NCBI GenBank assembly: GCA_964475835.1
Contig: CAYYYL010000019.1
Span: 1 to 49,477 of the forward strand
Source: JABDCI01 sp964475835
GTDB lineage: Bacteria > Verrucomicrobiota > Verrucomicrobiia > JABWAM01
DNA: 49,477 nucleotides
Reading direction: 5' to 3'
This document shows, in pieces, positions 24,370-33,688 of the stretch. Every line of letters starts with the position of its first letter. Position 1 is the first letter of the stretch. The notes under the pieces are model-generated. The model was not told the DNA's origin. It worked only from the letters and a program-made list of their open reading frames with translations, and ran no database searches. The position numbers were made by a program, and so were the translations under genes.

Positions 24370-25580
24370 ACGCCACCACCTTTCACCGCCGCCACAATCT
24401 TCTGCGCCGCGTCCGAAAGGGATTCCGCAGAAATCACCGCAAGTCCGCTCTTGCGAATCAATTCCTGACCTAACTTCACATTCGTACCCTCGAGTCGAAC
24501 CACAAGCGGAAGTTTCAGATTCACATCCTTCACCGCTGCAAGAATTCCCTCGGCGATCACATCGCATCGCATAATTCCTCCAAAAATATTCACCAAAATG
24601 CCTTTTACATGAGGATCGGCGAGAATGATTTTAAAGGCCTCGGTCACCTGCTCCTTGGACGCACCACCCCCGACATCGAGAAAATTTGCGGGTGATCCTC
24701 CGAAGTGTTGAATGATGTCCATCGTGGACATCGCCAGTCCCGCCCCATTCACCATGCAGGCAATATCACCATCCAGCTTGATATAGTTGAGATTGAAACG
24801 GGACGCCTCAACCTCGAGCGGAGCCTCCTCCGTCAGATCGCGCATTTCCTGGATGTCGGCATGCCGGTAGAGCGCGTTATCGTCGAGATTGATTTTCCCG
24901 TCGAGCGCCAGAAGTTGAAGGGATCCATCCGGCTTTTCAGCGAGAATCAGGGGATTGATCTCCACAAGAGACGCATCGCATTCCCAGAAGACCCTCCAGA
25001 TTCCAAGCATCAATTTGACCGCCTGCTGGATGCGTTCCCCATCCAGACCGAGACGGCTTGCCAGGTTGCGCGCCTGATACGGCATCATCCCCACCGCCGG
25101 ATCAATCGGTTGCCGCAAAATCTTTTCCGGCGATTTCGCCGCCACTTCTTCGATATCCATGCCACCTTCGGTGGACGCCATCATCACCGGCACGGAAAGC
25201 TGACGATCGAGCAGAATGGAAAGGTAGAACTCCTTTTTGATCTTTGAGCCTGCTTCAATCAGAAGCTTGCGGACCATGCGTCCATCCGCCCCCGTCTGCT
25301 TCGTCACCAAAGTCTTGCCAAGCATCTGCTCCGCGCAATGCCGCACCTCGTCCTCGGTTTTGCAAAGTTGCACGCCACCCTTAAACCCCTCCTTGAACAC
25401 CCCTTTGCCGCGTCCTCCTGCGTGGATTTGGGACTTCACCACCGCCACCGCATTGCCCTGACGAAAAAGATCCCTCGCCGCAATGGCTGCCTCCTCCACA
25501 GTCAGAGCCGTTTTCCCCTCCGGAACGGGAACCCCGTGACGACGGAAGAGCTCCTTTGCCTGATACTCGTGAATATTCAT
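24366..25580 (-). CDS. sucC: Succinyl-CoA ligase, beta subunit
   Basis: ATP-grasp subunit of succinyl-CoA synthetase, 404 residues from ATG 25580 (MNIHEYQAKELFRRHGVPVP). It shows AVVKSQIHAGGRGKGVFKEG, VEINPLILAEKPDGSLQLLALD, the YIKLDGDIACMVNGAGLAMS segment that contacts the alpha subunit, DVGGGASKEQVTEAFKIILA and VNIFGGIMRCDVIAEG. Length is normal. It begins 13 bp after the citrate synthase stop and overlaps sucD by 4 bp. No Shine-Dalgarno is visible, so translation may depend on coupling. Confidence 0.97.
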   Translation of the reverse strand: MNIHEYQAKELFRRHGVPVPEGKTALTVEEAAIAARDLFRQGNAVAVVKSQIHAGGRGKGVFKEGFKGGVQLCKTEDEVRHCAEQMLGKTLVTKQTGADGRMVRKLLIEAGSKIKKEFYLSILLDRQLSVPVMMASTEGGMDIEEVAAKSPEKILRQPIDPAVGMMPYQARNLASRLGLDGERIQQAVKLMLGIWRVFWECDASLVEINPLILAEKPDGSLQLLALDGKINLDDNALYRHADIQEMRDLTEEAPLEVEASRFNLNYIKLDGDIACMVNGAGLAMSTMDIIQHFGGSPANFLDVGGGASKEQVTEAFKIILADPHVKGILVNIFGGIMRCDVIAEGILAAVKDVNLKLPLVVRLEGTNVKLGQELIRKSGLAVISAESLSDAAQKIVAAVKGGGV

Positions 25581-25593
25581 GCCATCGGAAATT

Positions 25594-26721
25594 TCAGGGC
25601 CTCTTGGAAATCGGTGCAAACTTCAAATCGGCGGACCCCAAATATTCGCACTGGGGACGAATCAAACGATTGTCGGCAAGTTGTTCAAGCACATGGGCCG
25701 TCCAGCCTGCCGTCCGGGCGATGGCAAAAATGGGAGTGAAAAGATCGGTGGGAATCCCCATCGAGTAGTACACCGTGGCGGAATAGAAATCGACATTGGC
25801 GTTGAGACCCTTCTCCTTGATCATGATCTCCGCGATGCGTTCGCTCATCTGAATCCACTTCGGTTCGCCAATTTTCGCACTCAGTTTCTGCGCCATCGCC
25901 TTCAGATGCGGGGCGCGGGGGTCCAGCGTCTTGTAGATGCGGTGACCGATCCCCATGATCTTCTTCTTCTGAAGGAGGCATTCCCGGATGTAGGCGTCCA
26001 CATTCTGAAGGGATCCGATTTCCTTGAGCATCTTGATGACGCCCTCGTTCGCTCCTCCGTGAAGTGGGCCCTTGAGCGTGCCAATGGCCGAGGTGATGGC
26101 CGAGTACATATCGGAAAGGGTGGCAATGGTCACACGAGCTGAAAATGTCGACGCATTCATCCCATGATCGGCATGCAGCACATAGCACATGTCCATCGTA
26201 TGAACCATCTCGGGATTCGGCTCTTCTCCATTGAGAAGGTAGAGAAAATTGGCAGCCTCACTGAGCGACTTCGAGGGGGGCAAAAGGGATTGACCCTTGC
26301 GACTGCGGTGAAAATAAGCCGTGATCAGGGGGATCTTGGCGATCAATCGAATGGCCTTGTGCCGATTGTGATCCATCGAATCATCATCCGCTTCGTTATC
26401 GTAGCAACCCAATGCCGAAACCGCCGTGCGAATCACATGCATCGGAGCCGCTGTCTTGGGCATGGATTTGATCAGATCAATAACCCCCTGGGGAAGCTCC
26501 CGCTCGGCAACCAGTCGGGCATTCAACTCCGCAAGTTCCTTGGCGTTGGGAAGGTGTCCGTAGTGCAGCAGATGGATGACCTCCTCATACGTGGCAAGTC
26601 CTGCAAGTTCGTTGATGTTATAGCCGTTGTAAATGAGCACCCCTTTTTCACCTTGCACATCACTTAAACGCGTTGCCCCCACCACCACGCCATCAAGCCC
26701 CTTGTTCACAGTCGCATTCAT
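25594..26721 (-). CDS. gltA: Citrate synthase
   Basis: First TCA-cycle enzyme, condensing acetyl-CoA with oxaloacetate. 375 residues from ATG 26721, a length close to the small, dimeric type. The catalytic residues are visible: H221 in GPLHGGANEG, H260 in MGIGHRIYKTLDPRAPHL and D311 in NANVDFYSATVYYSMGIPTD. The family start KGLDGVVVGATRLSDVQGEK fits ATG 26721. An in-frame GTG at 26808 has a very good AGGAGG 7 nt upstream and would add 29 residues (MKRRGLQLLL...KNIF); whichever is used, the ATG has no Shine-Dalgarno of its own. It heads the gltA-sucC-sucD operon and diverges from the amidase gene. Confidence 0.95.
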   Translation of the reverse strand: MNATVNKGLDGVVVGATRLSDVQGEKGVLIYNGYNINELAGLATYEEVIHLLHYGHLPNAKELAELNARLVAERELPQGVIDLIKSMPKTAAPMHVIRTAVSALGCYDNEADDDSMDHNRHKAIRLIAKIPLITAYFHRSRKGQSLLPPSKSLSEAANFLYLLNGEEPNPEMVHTMDMCYVLHADHGMNASTFSARVTIATLSDMYSAITSAIGTLKGPLHGGANEGVIKMLKEIGSLQNVDAYIRECLLQKKKIMGIGHRIYKTLDPRAPHLKAMAQKLSAKIGEPKWIQMSERIAEIMIKEKGLNANVDFYSATVYYSMGIPTDLFTPIFAIARTAGWTAHVLEQLADNRLIRPQCEYLGSADLKFAPISKRP

Positions 26722-26861
26722 AAAAATATTTTTGGAAAGGGATAGTGTGGAAAAATGTAAGAATCGGGTCAATCCCGAAAGCAACAACTGTAATCCCCGG
26801 CGCTTCACAACCTTCCCTCCTAAAATGTTGGTTCATCCCCGATTTTCGTATATGTCGATGA

Positions 26862-27890
26862 ATGAGCTTTCTCACGACGAGAACGACCGACCTCATGATG
26901 CGTTCCTTTTTCGCAATGTTCGCGCTCTGGATCCTGTCCGGAAGCGGACTTTTGCAGGCACTGGAAAATGGCACCTTCAACACCATTCGTGTGGATGGTG
27001 TCCGGTACGTTCATCTCTCTGATTTCATGCGCTACTACCAATTCACCTCCCTTCAGCACGACCGGCAGAACGTGATCCTGAGTTCAAAAACCCGACGCGT
27101 AAAATTCCTTCTCAACAGCCGGGAGTGTGTCGTCAATGGCATTCACATCTGGCTTAACGAAGCCCCCATCGACTCGCACAACAGCATGCTTCTGCCAGAG
27201 GTGGACGTCGAGAAAACTATCGACCCGATTCTTCGAGCCTCCGCAGTCCCCAATAAGGGGGTACATTCGATCATGATTGATCCGGGACATGGGGGGGAGG
27301 ATCAGGGAACGCTCGGATACCGTCGTACACAGGAAAAACGATATGCCCTGGATATCGCCGCAAGAGTGGAGCGCGAATTACGAAAGCGGGGATTTCGCAC
27401 CCTGATGACACGTCGGAATGATAGCTTTGTCTCCCTTGAGGATCGGGCGGAAATGGCAAATTCGAGCGATGCGGATATCTTTGTCAGCCTCCACCTGAAC
27501 TCCGCTAGTCCGAACACCCGCGCCCGCGGAATCGAAACCTTCTGCCTGACCCCGGTCGGGTTAAGTTCCACCGGATCCATCCGCCGACGCCTCGGAATCG
27601 GCGACTTCGGGGAGGAACCCGGCAATCGCTTTGACGCCCACAACATGCTTCTCGCTTATCTGGTCCAGCAGAGCATCATGACCTCGCTTCCAAAAACCGA
27701 GGATCGCGGCGTGAAGCGGGCCCGCTTTTTCGTGATCAAGGCAACCGAACGTCCCTCCATTCTGATCGAAAACGGATTTCTCTCCAATCCCGCCGAGGAA
27801 AAACTCATCCTTTCTTCCGCCTATCGGGACAAACTGGCTATCGCGATTTCGGCAGGCATCCAGAAGTACGCCTCCATCATGAACCGGTAG
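26862..27890 (+). CDS. N-acetylmuramoyl-L-alanine amidase (AmiA/B/C type)
   Basis: Zinc amidase that removes stem peptides from peptidoglycan, 342 residues. A signal peptide (MMRSFFAMFALWILSGSGLL) precedes an N-terminal beta-rich domain that resembles copper-amine-oxidase-N/AMIN modules (YVHLSDFMRYYQFTS, VNGIHIWLNEAPIDSHN). The Amidase_3 domain starts at about residue 135 with IMIDPGHGGEDQGTLG (first zinc histidine), continues with the conserved Glu in RTQEKRYALDIA and the second histidine in IFVSLHLNSA, and ends with the catalytic Glu in PSILIENGFLSNPAEEKLI. ATG 26895 is an alternative start that gives a shorter n-region. The 3' end overlaps the convergent TPR gene by 14 bp. Confidence 0.92.
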   Translation: MSFLTTRTTDLMMRSFFAMFALWILSGSGLLQALENGTFNTIRVDGVRYVHLSDFMRYYQFTSLQHDRQNVILSSKTRRVKFLLNSRECVVNGIHIWLNEAPIDSHNSMLLPEVDVEKTIDPILRASAVPNKGVHSIMIDPGHGGEDQGTLGYRRTQEKRYALDIAARVERELRKRGFRTLMTRRNDSFVSLEDRAEMANSSDADIFVSLHLNSASPNTRARGIETFCLTPVGLSSTGSIRRRLGIGDFGEEPGNRFDAHNMLLAYLVQQSIMTSLPKTEDRGVKRARFFVIKATERPSILIENGFLSNPAEEKLILSSAYRDKLAIAISAGIQKYASIMNR

Positions 27891-28482
27891 GGTTGTCCAT
27901 CACCCCGATGAGATACGCCGCCCGTTCCTGAGCCACCTGTGCCTGACGCGTACCCGGAAAACGTCGCTGCACTTCATGCAAGCATTCGAGCGCAGCCTTG
28001 GGGTCGTAACTTGATTTCACCAATAAGTCTGCTAGGCGAAATTGAACCAGTGAAAATGCCTCCTTGGATTTTGCGATAGGAATGGCGCTACGCAATTCCG
28101 CCACCGCCGCGGGATAGTCATCAAAATGGTCCACCAGAAGATCAGAAATTCGAAGATACGGAGTCAGACCTGCAGGATCCTCCGCCTTGTATTTCTGAAA
28201 TTCTGCAATCGCATCTGCATAGAGCCCCTGCTTCACCCTCGCCTCGGCTATGCTGTACTCCCGATAAACCATCATCCCCTCCCCTGAAGGCATGTAAAGA
28301 CTTCCCGCAAGGCCCCCGAAAAGACTGGCGATCGGCGAAGCCCAGATCACCGCGAGCACGCCGCAGAGCAACAACCCAAAGAGGAGGCTCAAACCGTCAA
28401 GGCGGGACATCACCCAGATTGTGCCGAGCGTCACCACCACCCGGATCCCCAGAATCAACCATTGTTCATTTGAAATCTTCAT
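27877..28482 (-). CDS. Membrane protein with tetratricopeptide-like repeats
   Basis: 201 residues from ATG 28482. Two hydrophobic helices at the N-terminus (LILGIRVVVTLGTIWVMS and LLFGLLLCGVLAVIWAS, then a third weaker segment) anchor a C-terminal helical-repeat domain. The helical units EARVKQGLYADAIAEFQKYK, YLRISDLLVDHFDDYPAAVA and VQFRLADLLVKSSYDPKAAL look like TPR or YbgF-like repeats. Probably a scaffold; the partner is not known. A TTG at 28506 immediately behind GGGAGGAG is an alternative start, though the spacing is too short. Overlaps the convergent amidase gene by 14 bp. Confidence 0.75.
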   Translation of the reverse strand: MKISNEQWLILGIRVVVTLGTIWVMSRLDGLSLLFGLLLCGVLAVIWASPIASLFGGLAGSLYMPSGEGMMVYREYSIAEARVKQGLYADAIAEFQKYKAEDPAGLTPYLRISDLLVDHFDDYPAAVAELRSAIPIAKSKEAFSLVQFRLADLLVKSSYDPKAALECLHEVQRRFPGTRQAQVAQERAAYLIGVMDNPTGS

Positions 28483-28584
28483 GATCGATGGTGGGATGAT
28501 TGACAACTCCTCCCTGTAAATCTACTCCTTACCCCGTAAAATGCACCCCGGAATTCGAAGGCTCTTTAACCACTTCGAGGATAT

Positions 28585-29442
28585 ATGAAAATGGACTACA
28601 TCGGATCCCACCTGTCGATGGCGGGTGGATTTGTCAAAGCCTGGGATCGAGCCATGGAGGTCGGCTGCCAGGCCCTCCAGATCTTTACAAAAAATAATTT
28701 CCAATGGCTGGGCACCCCCCTCACCGATCCTTCAGCTGAAGAGTTTCGCAAACGCACCGAAAAGGTGAATCTTCCCGTTTGTGGTCACGCAGGCTACCTC
28801 ATTAATCTGGGAGCCGTGGGCAACGAAACCGCAAGAAAATCCCTCCCCTCCCTCGCGGAAGAGCTGGTTCGGGCGGAACTTCTCGGGCTTCCCTTTCTCG
28901 TTCTTCACCCGGGAAATCACATGGGTGCGGGGGAAAAAGCGGGGATCAAAACCATCGCCGCAAACCTAAAAAATGTACTCAAGAAGTCCCCCACCAAAAA
29001 AGTCCGCGTCGCCCTCGAAACCACCGCAGGTCAGGGAACCTCGATCGGCCACCGATTCGAGCATCTCGCAGAAATCTACGACCAGGTGAACATGCCCTCG
29101 CGGCTCGGCTTCTGCTTCGACACCTGTCACGTCTTCGCCGCGGGCTACGATATCTCCACCGCCCGCGGCCTTGCGGCAACCCTCAAGGAATTCGATCGTT
29201 TGCTAGGATTGGAGAAAATCCTTGGTTTTCATTTCAACGACTCAAAAACAGGTCTGGGAAGCCACGTGGATCGTCACGAACACATCGGCAAGGGCCACAT
29301 CGGGATCGACCCATTCAAGGAAATCCTCAATACCAGGATTTTTTCAAAAATTCCGAAAATCCTGGAGACCCCCAAGGGCCCCCAGAATCGGGAGGACGCC
29401 ACCAATTTGAAAGTGTTGCGTGGCCTTATCCGAAAAGGCTAG
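28585..29442 (+). CDS. nfo: Endonuclease IV (AP endonuclease)
   Basis: Deoxyribonuclease IV of base-excision repair, 285 residues, cleaving 5' of abasic sites. The trinuclear zinc ligands are visible in order: GSHLSMAGG at the start, CGHAGYLINLG, LHPGNHMG, the glutamate in ALETTAGQG, the CFDTCHVFAAGYD segment, HFNDSK, the HVDRHEHIGKGHIG cluster and the final glutamate in ILETPKGP. Length matches the E. coli enzyme. GAGG lies about 5 nt before ATG 28585, one of the few clear ribosome sites here. An exonuclease gene and a histidine kinase gene follow in the same direction. Confidence 0.97.
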   Translation: MKMDYIGSHLSMAGGFVKAWDRAMEVGCQALQIFTKNNFQWLGTPLTDPSAEEFRKRTEKVNLPVCGHAGYLINLGAVGNETARKSLPSLAEELVRAELLGLPFLVLHPGNHMGAGEKAGIKTIAANLKNVLKKSPTKKVRVALETTAGQGTSIGHRFEHLAEIYDQVNMPSRLGFCFDTCHVFAAGYDISTARGLAATLKEFDRLLGLEKILGFHFNDSKTGLGSHVDRHEHIGKGHIGIDPFKEILNTRIFSKIPKILETPKGPQNREDATNLKVLRGLIRKG

Positions 29443-29464
29443 ATTTGGGGCTCAGCATCACCTC

Positions 29465-30040
29465 ATGAAAAACATCATCTACTTCGACCTGGAGACCCAG
29501 AAGAGTTTCGATGAAGTGGGAGGCCGCACCCCGGAGCATTTTCGCCAGTTGCGCCTCTCCGTGGGTGTCACCTACTCCACACGCGAGCAGACCTACCGCA
29601 TTTTTCATGAAGGCAATGCCCACGAAATGGTACAACAGCTGATGCGCGCCGATCTCGTGGTGGGCCATAATATCATCAATTTCGACTACAAGGTGCTATC
29701 GGCCTACACCGCATTCGATCTGGATCAAATCCCCACGCTCGACACCCTCGTCGAAATTGAAAAAATCCTGAAACATCGCCTCAGCCTCGACGCGATCGCG
29801 AAGGTGACTCTTGGAAGTTCCAAAATCGCCGACGGCATGGATGCCATCAAATGGTGGCGGCTGGGTGGCGAGGAAAACATCCTGAAAATCGCGGAATATT
29901 GCTGCTATGACGTCAAAATCACCAAACTCATTCATGAGTATGGATGCCGTCACGGAGAACTCCACTACAATGACCGGTTTGGTCAGAAACGAACCGTAAA
30001 GGTCGCGTGGCAGGAGACCAACGCGCTCGCCACGGCATGA
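29465..30040 (+). CDS. DEDDy-type 3'-5' exonuclease-like protein (RNase H fold)
   Basis: 191 residues from ATG 29465. The DEDD catalytic set is visible: D8 and E10 in IIYFDLETQ, H68-N69 with D74 in VVGHNIINFDY, and Y145-x3-D149 in EYCCYDVK, which places it in the DEDDy class together with YprB-like and PolI-type exonucleases. There is no helicase or polymerase domain attached. It starts 22 bp after nfo and its stop overlaps the histidine kinase start by 4 bp (ATGA). DNA repair is the natural guess from the nfo context, but RNA substrates cannot be excluded. Confidence 0.82.
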   Translation: MKNIIYFDLETQKSFDEVGGRTPEHFRQLRLSVGVTYSTREQTYRIFHEGNAHEMVQQLMRADLVVGHNIINFDYKVLSAYTAFDLDQIPTLDTLVEIEKILKHRLSLDAIAKVTLGSSKIADGMDAIKWWRLGGEENILKIAEYCCYDVKITKLIHEYGCRHGELHYNDRFGQKRTVKVAWQETNALATA

Positions 30041-31827
30041 ACGGCACCCGTCGGCCCCGCCATCGTTCCACCCGGGCATCCGGGAAATCCCCGGCAAGCG
30101 AACACTGGGCCCTCCTCGGACGCCTCACCCGTGTTTTCCACTCCCAACTCAACCCCGAGTTGATCCTCAAGCTCGCCCTGACCGACACCGTGCGCATGAT
30201 GCGTGCGACCTCGGGATCGGTGGCCCTGATCAACCCTGAAACCGGTCAACTCGAAATCGAGGCCTCCGTCGGCCTCAGCACCCGGGGACGCACTCTGAAA
30301 CTTGAAATCGGGCGCGGAATCACAGGGTGGGTGGCTCTCCACGGGAAAGCGGCAAGGGTCGATGACGTGCGCCAGGATGCCCGATATGTGGCGGCCCGCA
30401 GTCATGTCCGCTCGGAGCTGGCAGTGCCTCTGATTCGTCCCTCACCATTCCTCAAGGAGGAGGAGTCCGAAATCATTGGGGTCCTGAACGTGGATAATGT
30501 GCGAGCCCAGGCATTCACAACTGAGGACGAGGAGCTCCTGAAGGCTGTCGCGAGTCAGATCAGCAGCCTTATCCAGAGCGCCTGGCTTTACAACCAGGCG
30601 CAACGGCGCGCACGTCAGCTGGATGCCCTGCTCACTTTGAGCCAGAAGATCATGGAAATCGAAACGCTGCCCCCAGTTCTCGACGCAGTGGTGAGGGGAG
30701 CCTGCCGGTTGATGAATGCGACATTTTCCACGGTGATGCTTCACGATCCCCGAACCGAAACACTCTCCTGGAGTGCCCTCTCCCATGGCCAGGCTCCACG
30801 AACCCCCATGCCCGCCGAGGACAGCCAGCTCGGGGCCGTCATCCGCCGCAGAAAATCAGTGTCCGTTTACGAACTCGAAAAATCAGAGCCCGTCTTCTTT
30901 TCAGTCCTTCCACGAAACCTCTCCCTCACCTCCATGCTAGCGGTCCCGCTCCTTTCCGGAGAGCGAACGCTGGGCGTTCTCTGCGTCTGTACAAAAACCC
31001 CACACCGTTTTTCCAACGATGAAATTCAGATCACGAAGACCCTGGCCAATCAAGCCGCACTTGCCATCCAGCGATGTCACCTTGCCGAGCGCCTGGTCTC
31101 CACCGAGGAGGAATTACGCCAGGGGGAACGGCTTTCCGCCATCGGGCTTCTTGCGGCGGAAGTCGCCCATGAGATCCGGAATCCCCTTACGGTTGTCAAA
31201 ATGCTGACGCACAATCTGAAACGTGAGATCTCGGAGACTGATCCCAGGCACCGAGATTTCGAGGTTCTTACCCGTAAAATGGACCAGATGAATCACACGG
31301 TCGAACGCGTCCTGGGTCTTGCCCGCAGCAGCGAGCCCCAATTCGAAACCGTTCCCCTTGCCTCCCTTGTTGAGGAACTGATTCTTCTCATCCGTCACAA
31401 ACTGGCCAGTCAAAGGGTGATTCTGAAATGGCAGCCCATCGAGGCCACTCCCTCCGTTCGCGCGGACCGCGCCCAGATGGAACAGGCCCTGTTGAATCTT
31501 GTGTTGAATGCCCTCCAGGCCATGCCTGATGGAGGCACATTGAAAATATCCACGGGCACTTCCCCAAAGGCCCTCCCGGAAATCTCCATGGCATGGATCG
31601 AAATCCGGGATTCCGGGGTTGGCATGACGCACACCCAACAGCTCAATCTCTTCCAACCGTTTCTCACCTCCAAGAAAACGGGCACGGGTCTAGGCATGGC
31701 GATCGTCAACAAGATCGTTCAGGCCCACGGAGGTACGATTTCAGTCCGTTCCAAGGCACGGCGCGGCACTTCGGTACGCATCCATCTCCCGCAGACAGCC
31801 GATCAACTCATCCTTGGAAATAGCTAG
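30037..31827 (+). CDS. Soluble double-GAF sensor histidine kinase
   Basis: 596 residues from ATG 30037, with no transmembrane segment, so cytoplasmic. Domain order: short basic N-terminus (NGTRRPRHRSTRASGKS), GAF domain 1 (about 35-185, LEIGRGITGWVALHGKAARV), GAF domain 2 (about 195-350), HisKA dimerisation domain with phosphorylation site H378 in AAEVAHEIRNPLTVVKM, and an HATPase domain with N box NLVLNALQAMPDGG, G1 box IRDSGVGM and G2 box KKTGTGLGMAIV. No response regulator gene is next to it. The 4-bp overlap with the exonuclease gene indicates coexpression with repair functions, which would be unusual for a kinase. Confidence 0.92.
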   Translation: MNGTRRPRHRSTRASGKSPASEHWALLGRLTRVFHSQLNPELILKLALTDTVRMMRATSGSVALINPETGQLEIEASVGLSTRGRTLKLEIGRGITGWVALHGKAARVDDVRQDARYVAARSHVRSELAVPLIRPSPFLKEEESEIIGVLNVDNVRAQAFTTEDEELLKAVASQISSLIQSAWLYNQAQRRARQLDALLTLSQKIMEIETLPPVLDAVVRGACRLMNATFSTVMLHDPRTETLSWSALSHGQAPRTPMPAEDSQLGAVIRRRKSVSVYELEKSEPVFFSVLPRNLSLTSMLAVPLLSGERTLGVLCVCTKTPHRFSNDEIQITKTLANQAALAIQRCHLAERLVSTEEELRQGERLSAIGLLAAEVAHEIRNPLTVVKMLTHNLKREISETDPRHRDFEVLTRKMDQMNHTVERVLGLARSSEPQFETVPLASLVEELILLIRHKLASQRVILKWQPIEATPSVRADRAQMEQALLNLVLNALQAMPDGGTLKISTGTSPKALPEISMAWIEIRDSGVGMTHTQQLNLFQPFLTSKKTGTGLGMAIVNKIVQAHGGTISVRSKARRGTSVRIHLPQTADQLILGNS

Positions 31828-31834
31828 GGAGTTG

Positions 31835-33475
31835 TTACTCGAGGACATCCTTCAGCGCGTCCTCGGCAAAGGAAGCCGGAAGCCCCTCCTTCACCACAAG
31901 CCGGTGAAAATCTTCGAACACGGGACGACTTCCTGTCTGAGCCAGAAAGACCTGCGCCTGGGGTTTGAATTTTGCAAGATCGTCCGGCTTAGGCGCCTCC
32001 ACCGATTGCACATAGACAAAAAATCCACCCGTGGTGTCAGGAACCAGATCGCTCACCTCACCGGCACGAACTTTGGCCGCTGCCCGGTGCGCCATCATTT
32101 CATAGGCCTCGGTCGGTGAACGATCGAGGGCGTTGAAGGGTTTGAGGGTCCGGGCGTGAAGTTTAAGGGCGGAGGAAATCTGATCGAATTTTTTACCGGA
32201 GGCAAGCATGCTGACGGTCTCCTGCCGGGCCTTTTCCCCGGCCTCACGAGCCATTTCGAGCGCTTTTTTGGCTTCATAGGAAGCCTTGACCGAATCCTTC
32301 ACCTTCTCGAAGGCGGGGAGGTACGACGGTTTCTTTTCAAGGAGGGAAAGAACATAGACCCCTTCCGATGACAGGATAGGATCGCTCACCCGATTCTCCA
32401 TCGAGAGGTCCACCCCGCGAGCAAACTCCCGAGGTATGCCCTGCTTGATTTCTGTCTTGGAAAAAAAGTCTGTCTGCTTGACGGAAAGCCCTTTCTGTTT
32501 CGCGAGATCATCAAAAGTGGGGGCGGCCTTTCCAGGCTCGGCAGCGAGTTTGACCGTGAACTCGGTGGCTTCACTTTCTGAGGCTTCGAGTGCCTTCTGA
32601 CGGCGGATCTCCTGCCGCAACGTATCACTCACATCCTTTAAGGCCTTCATCGTGCCATCCGGCTTCATGAAGGCAGCCTTGTTCGCATCGTAAATCGATT
32701 TGATCTCCTCTTCGCTGACCGTAACCCCGACTTCCTTCGGAGGGAAAAGAACATACGCCACTCGCACCTGATCGGACACCATGAACATGTTCGTATTCAA
32801 CTCATAGTAACGCCTCAGATCCTCGGGTGAAGCCTTCACCTGGGACATGTAGTCCGTCACATCGAACCGGATGAAGGACGCGTTTTTTTTCTCCAGTTGT
32901 TCCAAGGCATACTGCTCCACTTCCTGGGGGGTGACATGCACCGTGGACGTGAGAAGATGCGCAAGTTTTTTTAGCACCAGATTGGTCCGAAGCATCTGGT
33001 CGAGGTCCGCCACCGTCAGGGCCCTGGGTTCAAGCACCATGTTCACAAACTCCGAAAAAGCTTCCTCATCCGATTTGACGTTTGGAAAATAGGCGCGTCG
33101 CATCTGCGAGATCAGACTGCGGGCCTCCGCTTCGACCTCCTGGTCATTGACGCTGATGCCCATGCGAACAGCCTTCTCCGCCATCGCCATCTGTTCCAGA
33201 GTCTTTTGTTGAATCAACCGATCTGCACGGGAATTCGTCTCCACGGGCTGCCCTGTCGCCAGTTGGAGGTTGAGCCGATAGAGTTTTTTGGAGGTCTCAA
33301 GCTCACGGGGACTCACCGTGCGTCCATACACTCGGATCGTCGGAGTCCGGGAGGAATCCATGCGTCCCATGGTGCCATAGTCCCAAAGCAGAAAGGAGAT
33401 GATGATGACACCTAAAAGGATGAGAAAAATCCACCGGCCGTGACGATGAATGAGACGTTGAAACTGGGTAATCAT
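31835..33475 (-). CDS. PpiD/SurA-like periplasmic folding factor
   Basis: 546 residues from ATG 33475. A single N-terminal membrane helix (WIFLILLGVIIISFLLWDYG) anchors a long periplasmic part with a SurA_N-like helical region (RLIQQKTLEQMAMAEKAVRM, then VNDQEVEAEA), a parvulin/PPIC-like insert (VTVSEEEIKSIYDANKAAFM, VSDPILSSEGVYVLSLLEKK) and a second helical domain. This is the PpiD layout. PPIase catalytic residues are hard to confirm, so chaperone function alone is possible. GTG 33505 is a weaker alternative start. Convergent with the kinase gene (7-bp gap). Confidence 0.82.
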   Translation of the reverse strand: MITQFQRLIHRHGRWIFLILLGVIIISFLLWDYGTMGRMDSSRTPTIRVYGRTVSPRELETSKKLYRLNLQLATGQPVETNSRADRLIQQKTLEQMAMAEKAVRMGISVNDQEVEAEARSLISQMRRAYFPNVKSDEEAFSEFVNMVLEPRALTVADLDQMLRTNLVLKKLAHLLTSTVHVTPQEVEQYALEQLEKKNASFIRFDVTDYMSQVKASPEDLRRYYELNTNMFMVSDQVRVAYVLFPPKEVGVTVSEEEIKSIYDANKAAFMKPDGTMKALKDVSDTLRQEIRRQKALEASESEATEFTVKLAAEPGKAAPTFDDLAKQKGLSVKQTDFFSKTEIKQGIPREFARGVDLSMENRVSDPILSSEGVYVLSLLEKKPSYLPAFEKVKDSVKASYEAKKALEMAREAGEKARQETVSMLASGKKFDQISSALKLHARTLKPFNALDRSPTEAYEMMAHRAAAKVRAGEVSDLVPDTTGGFFVYVQSVEAPKPDDLAKFKPQAQVFLAQTGSRPVFEDFHRLVVKEGLPASFAEDALKDVLE

Positions 33476-33640
33476 GATAAGAATTGGGTTCCGAAAAAGG
33501 CACACTGCCTCAAGCCAGGCCGAACGTCAAAGCGAGAATGTAAGGTTTCAGCCTGAATGCACCCCCCGCCCCTTAAAAAGCGCCCCATTTCTGCGATCAA
33601 AAATGAACCAAAAACCACCCTGAACCTGAATTTTGGCAAG

Positions 33641-33669
33641 TTGGCTTTTAGGGGAAAATAGGGTATATT
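33641..33669 (+). promoter_or_regulatory. Candidate sigma-70 promoter upstream of the small ORF
   Basis: TTGGCT at 33641-33646 and TATATT at 33664-33669 with 17-bp spacing (4/6 and 5/6 consensus matches). Predicted transcription start is around 33676, just ahead of an AAGGA ribosome site. It may drive the small ORF and possibly rplM-rpsI. Confidence 0.5.
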
Positions 33670-33688
33670 GCCATTGACAAGGAACCAT

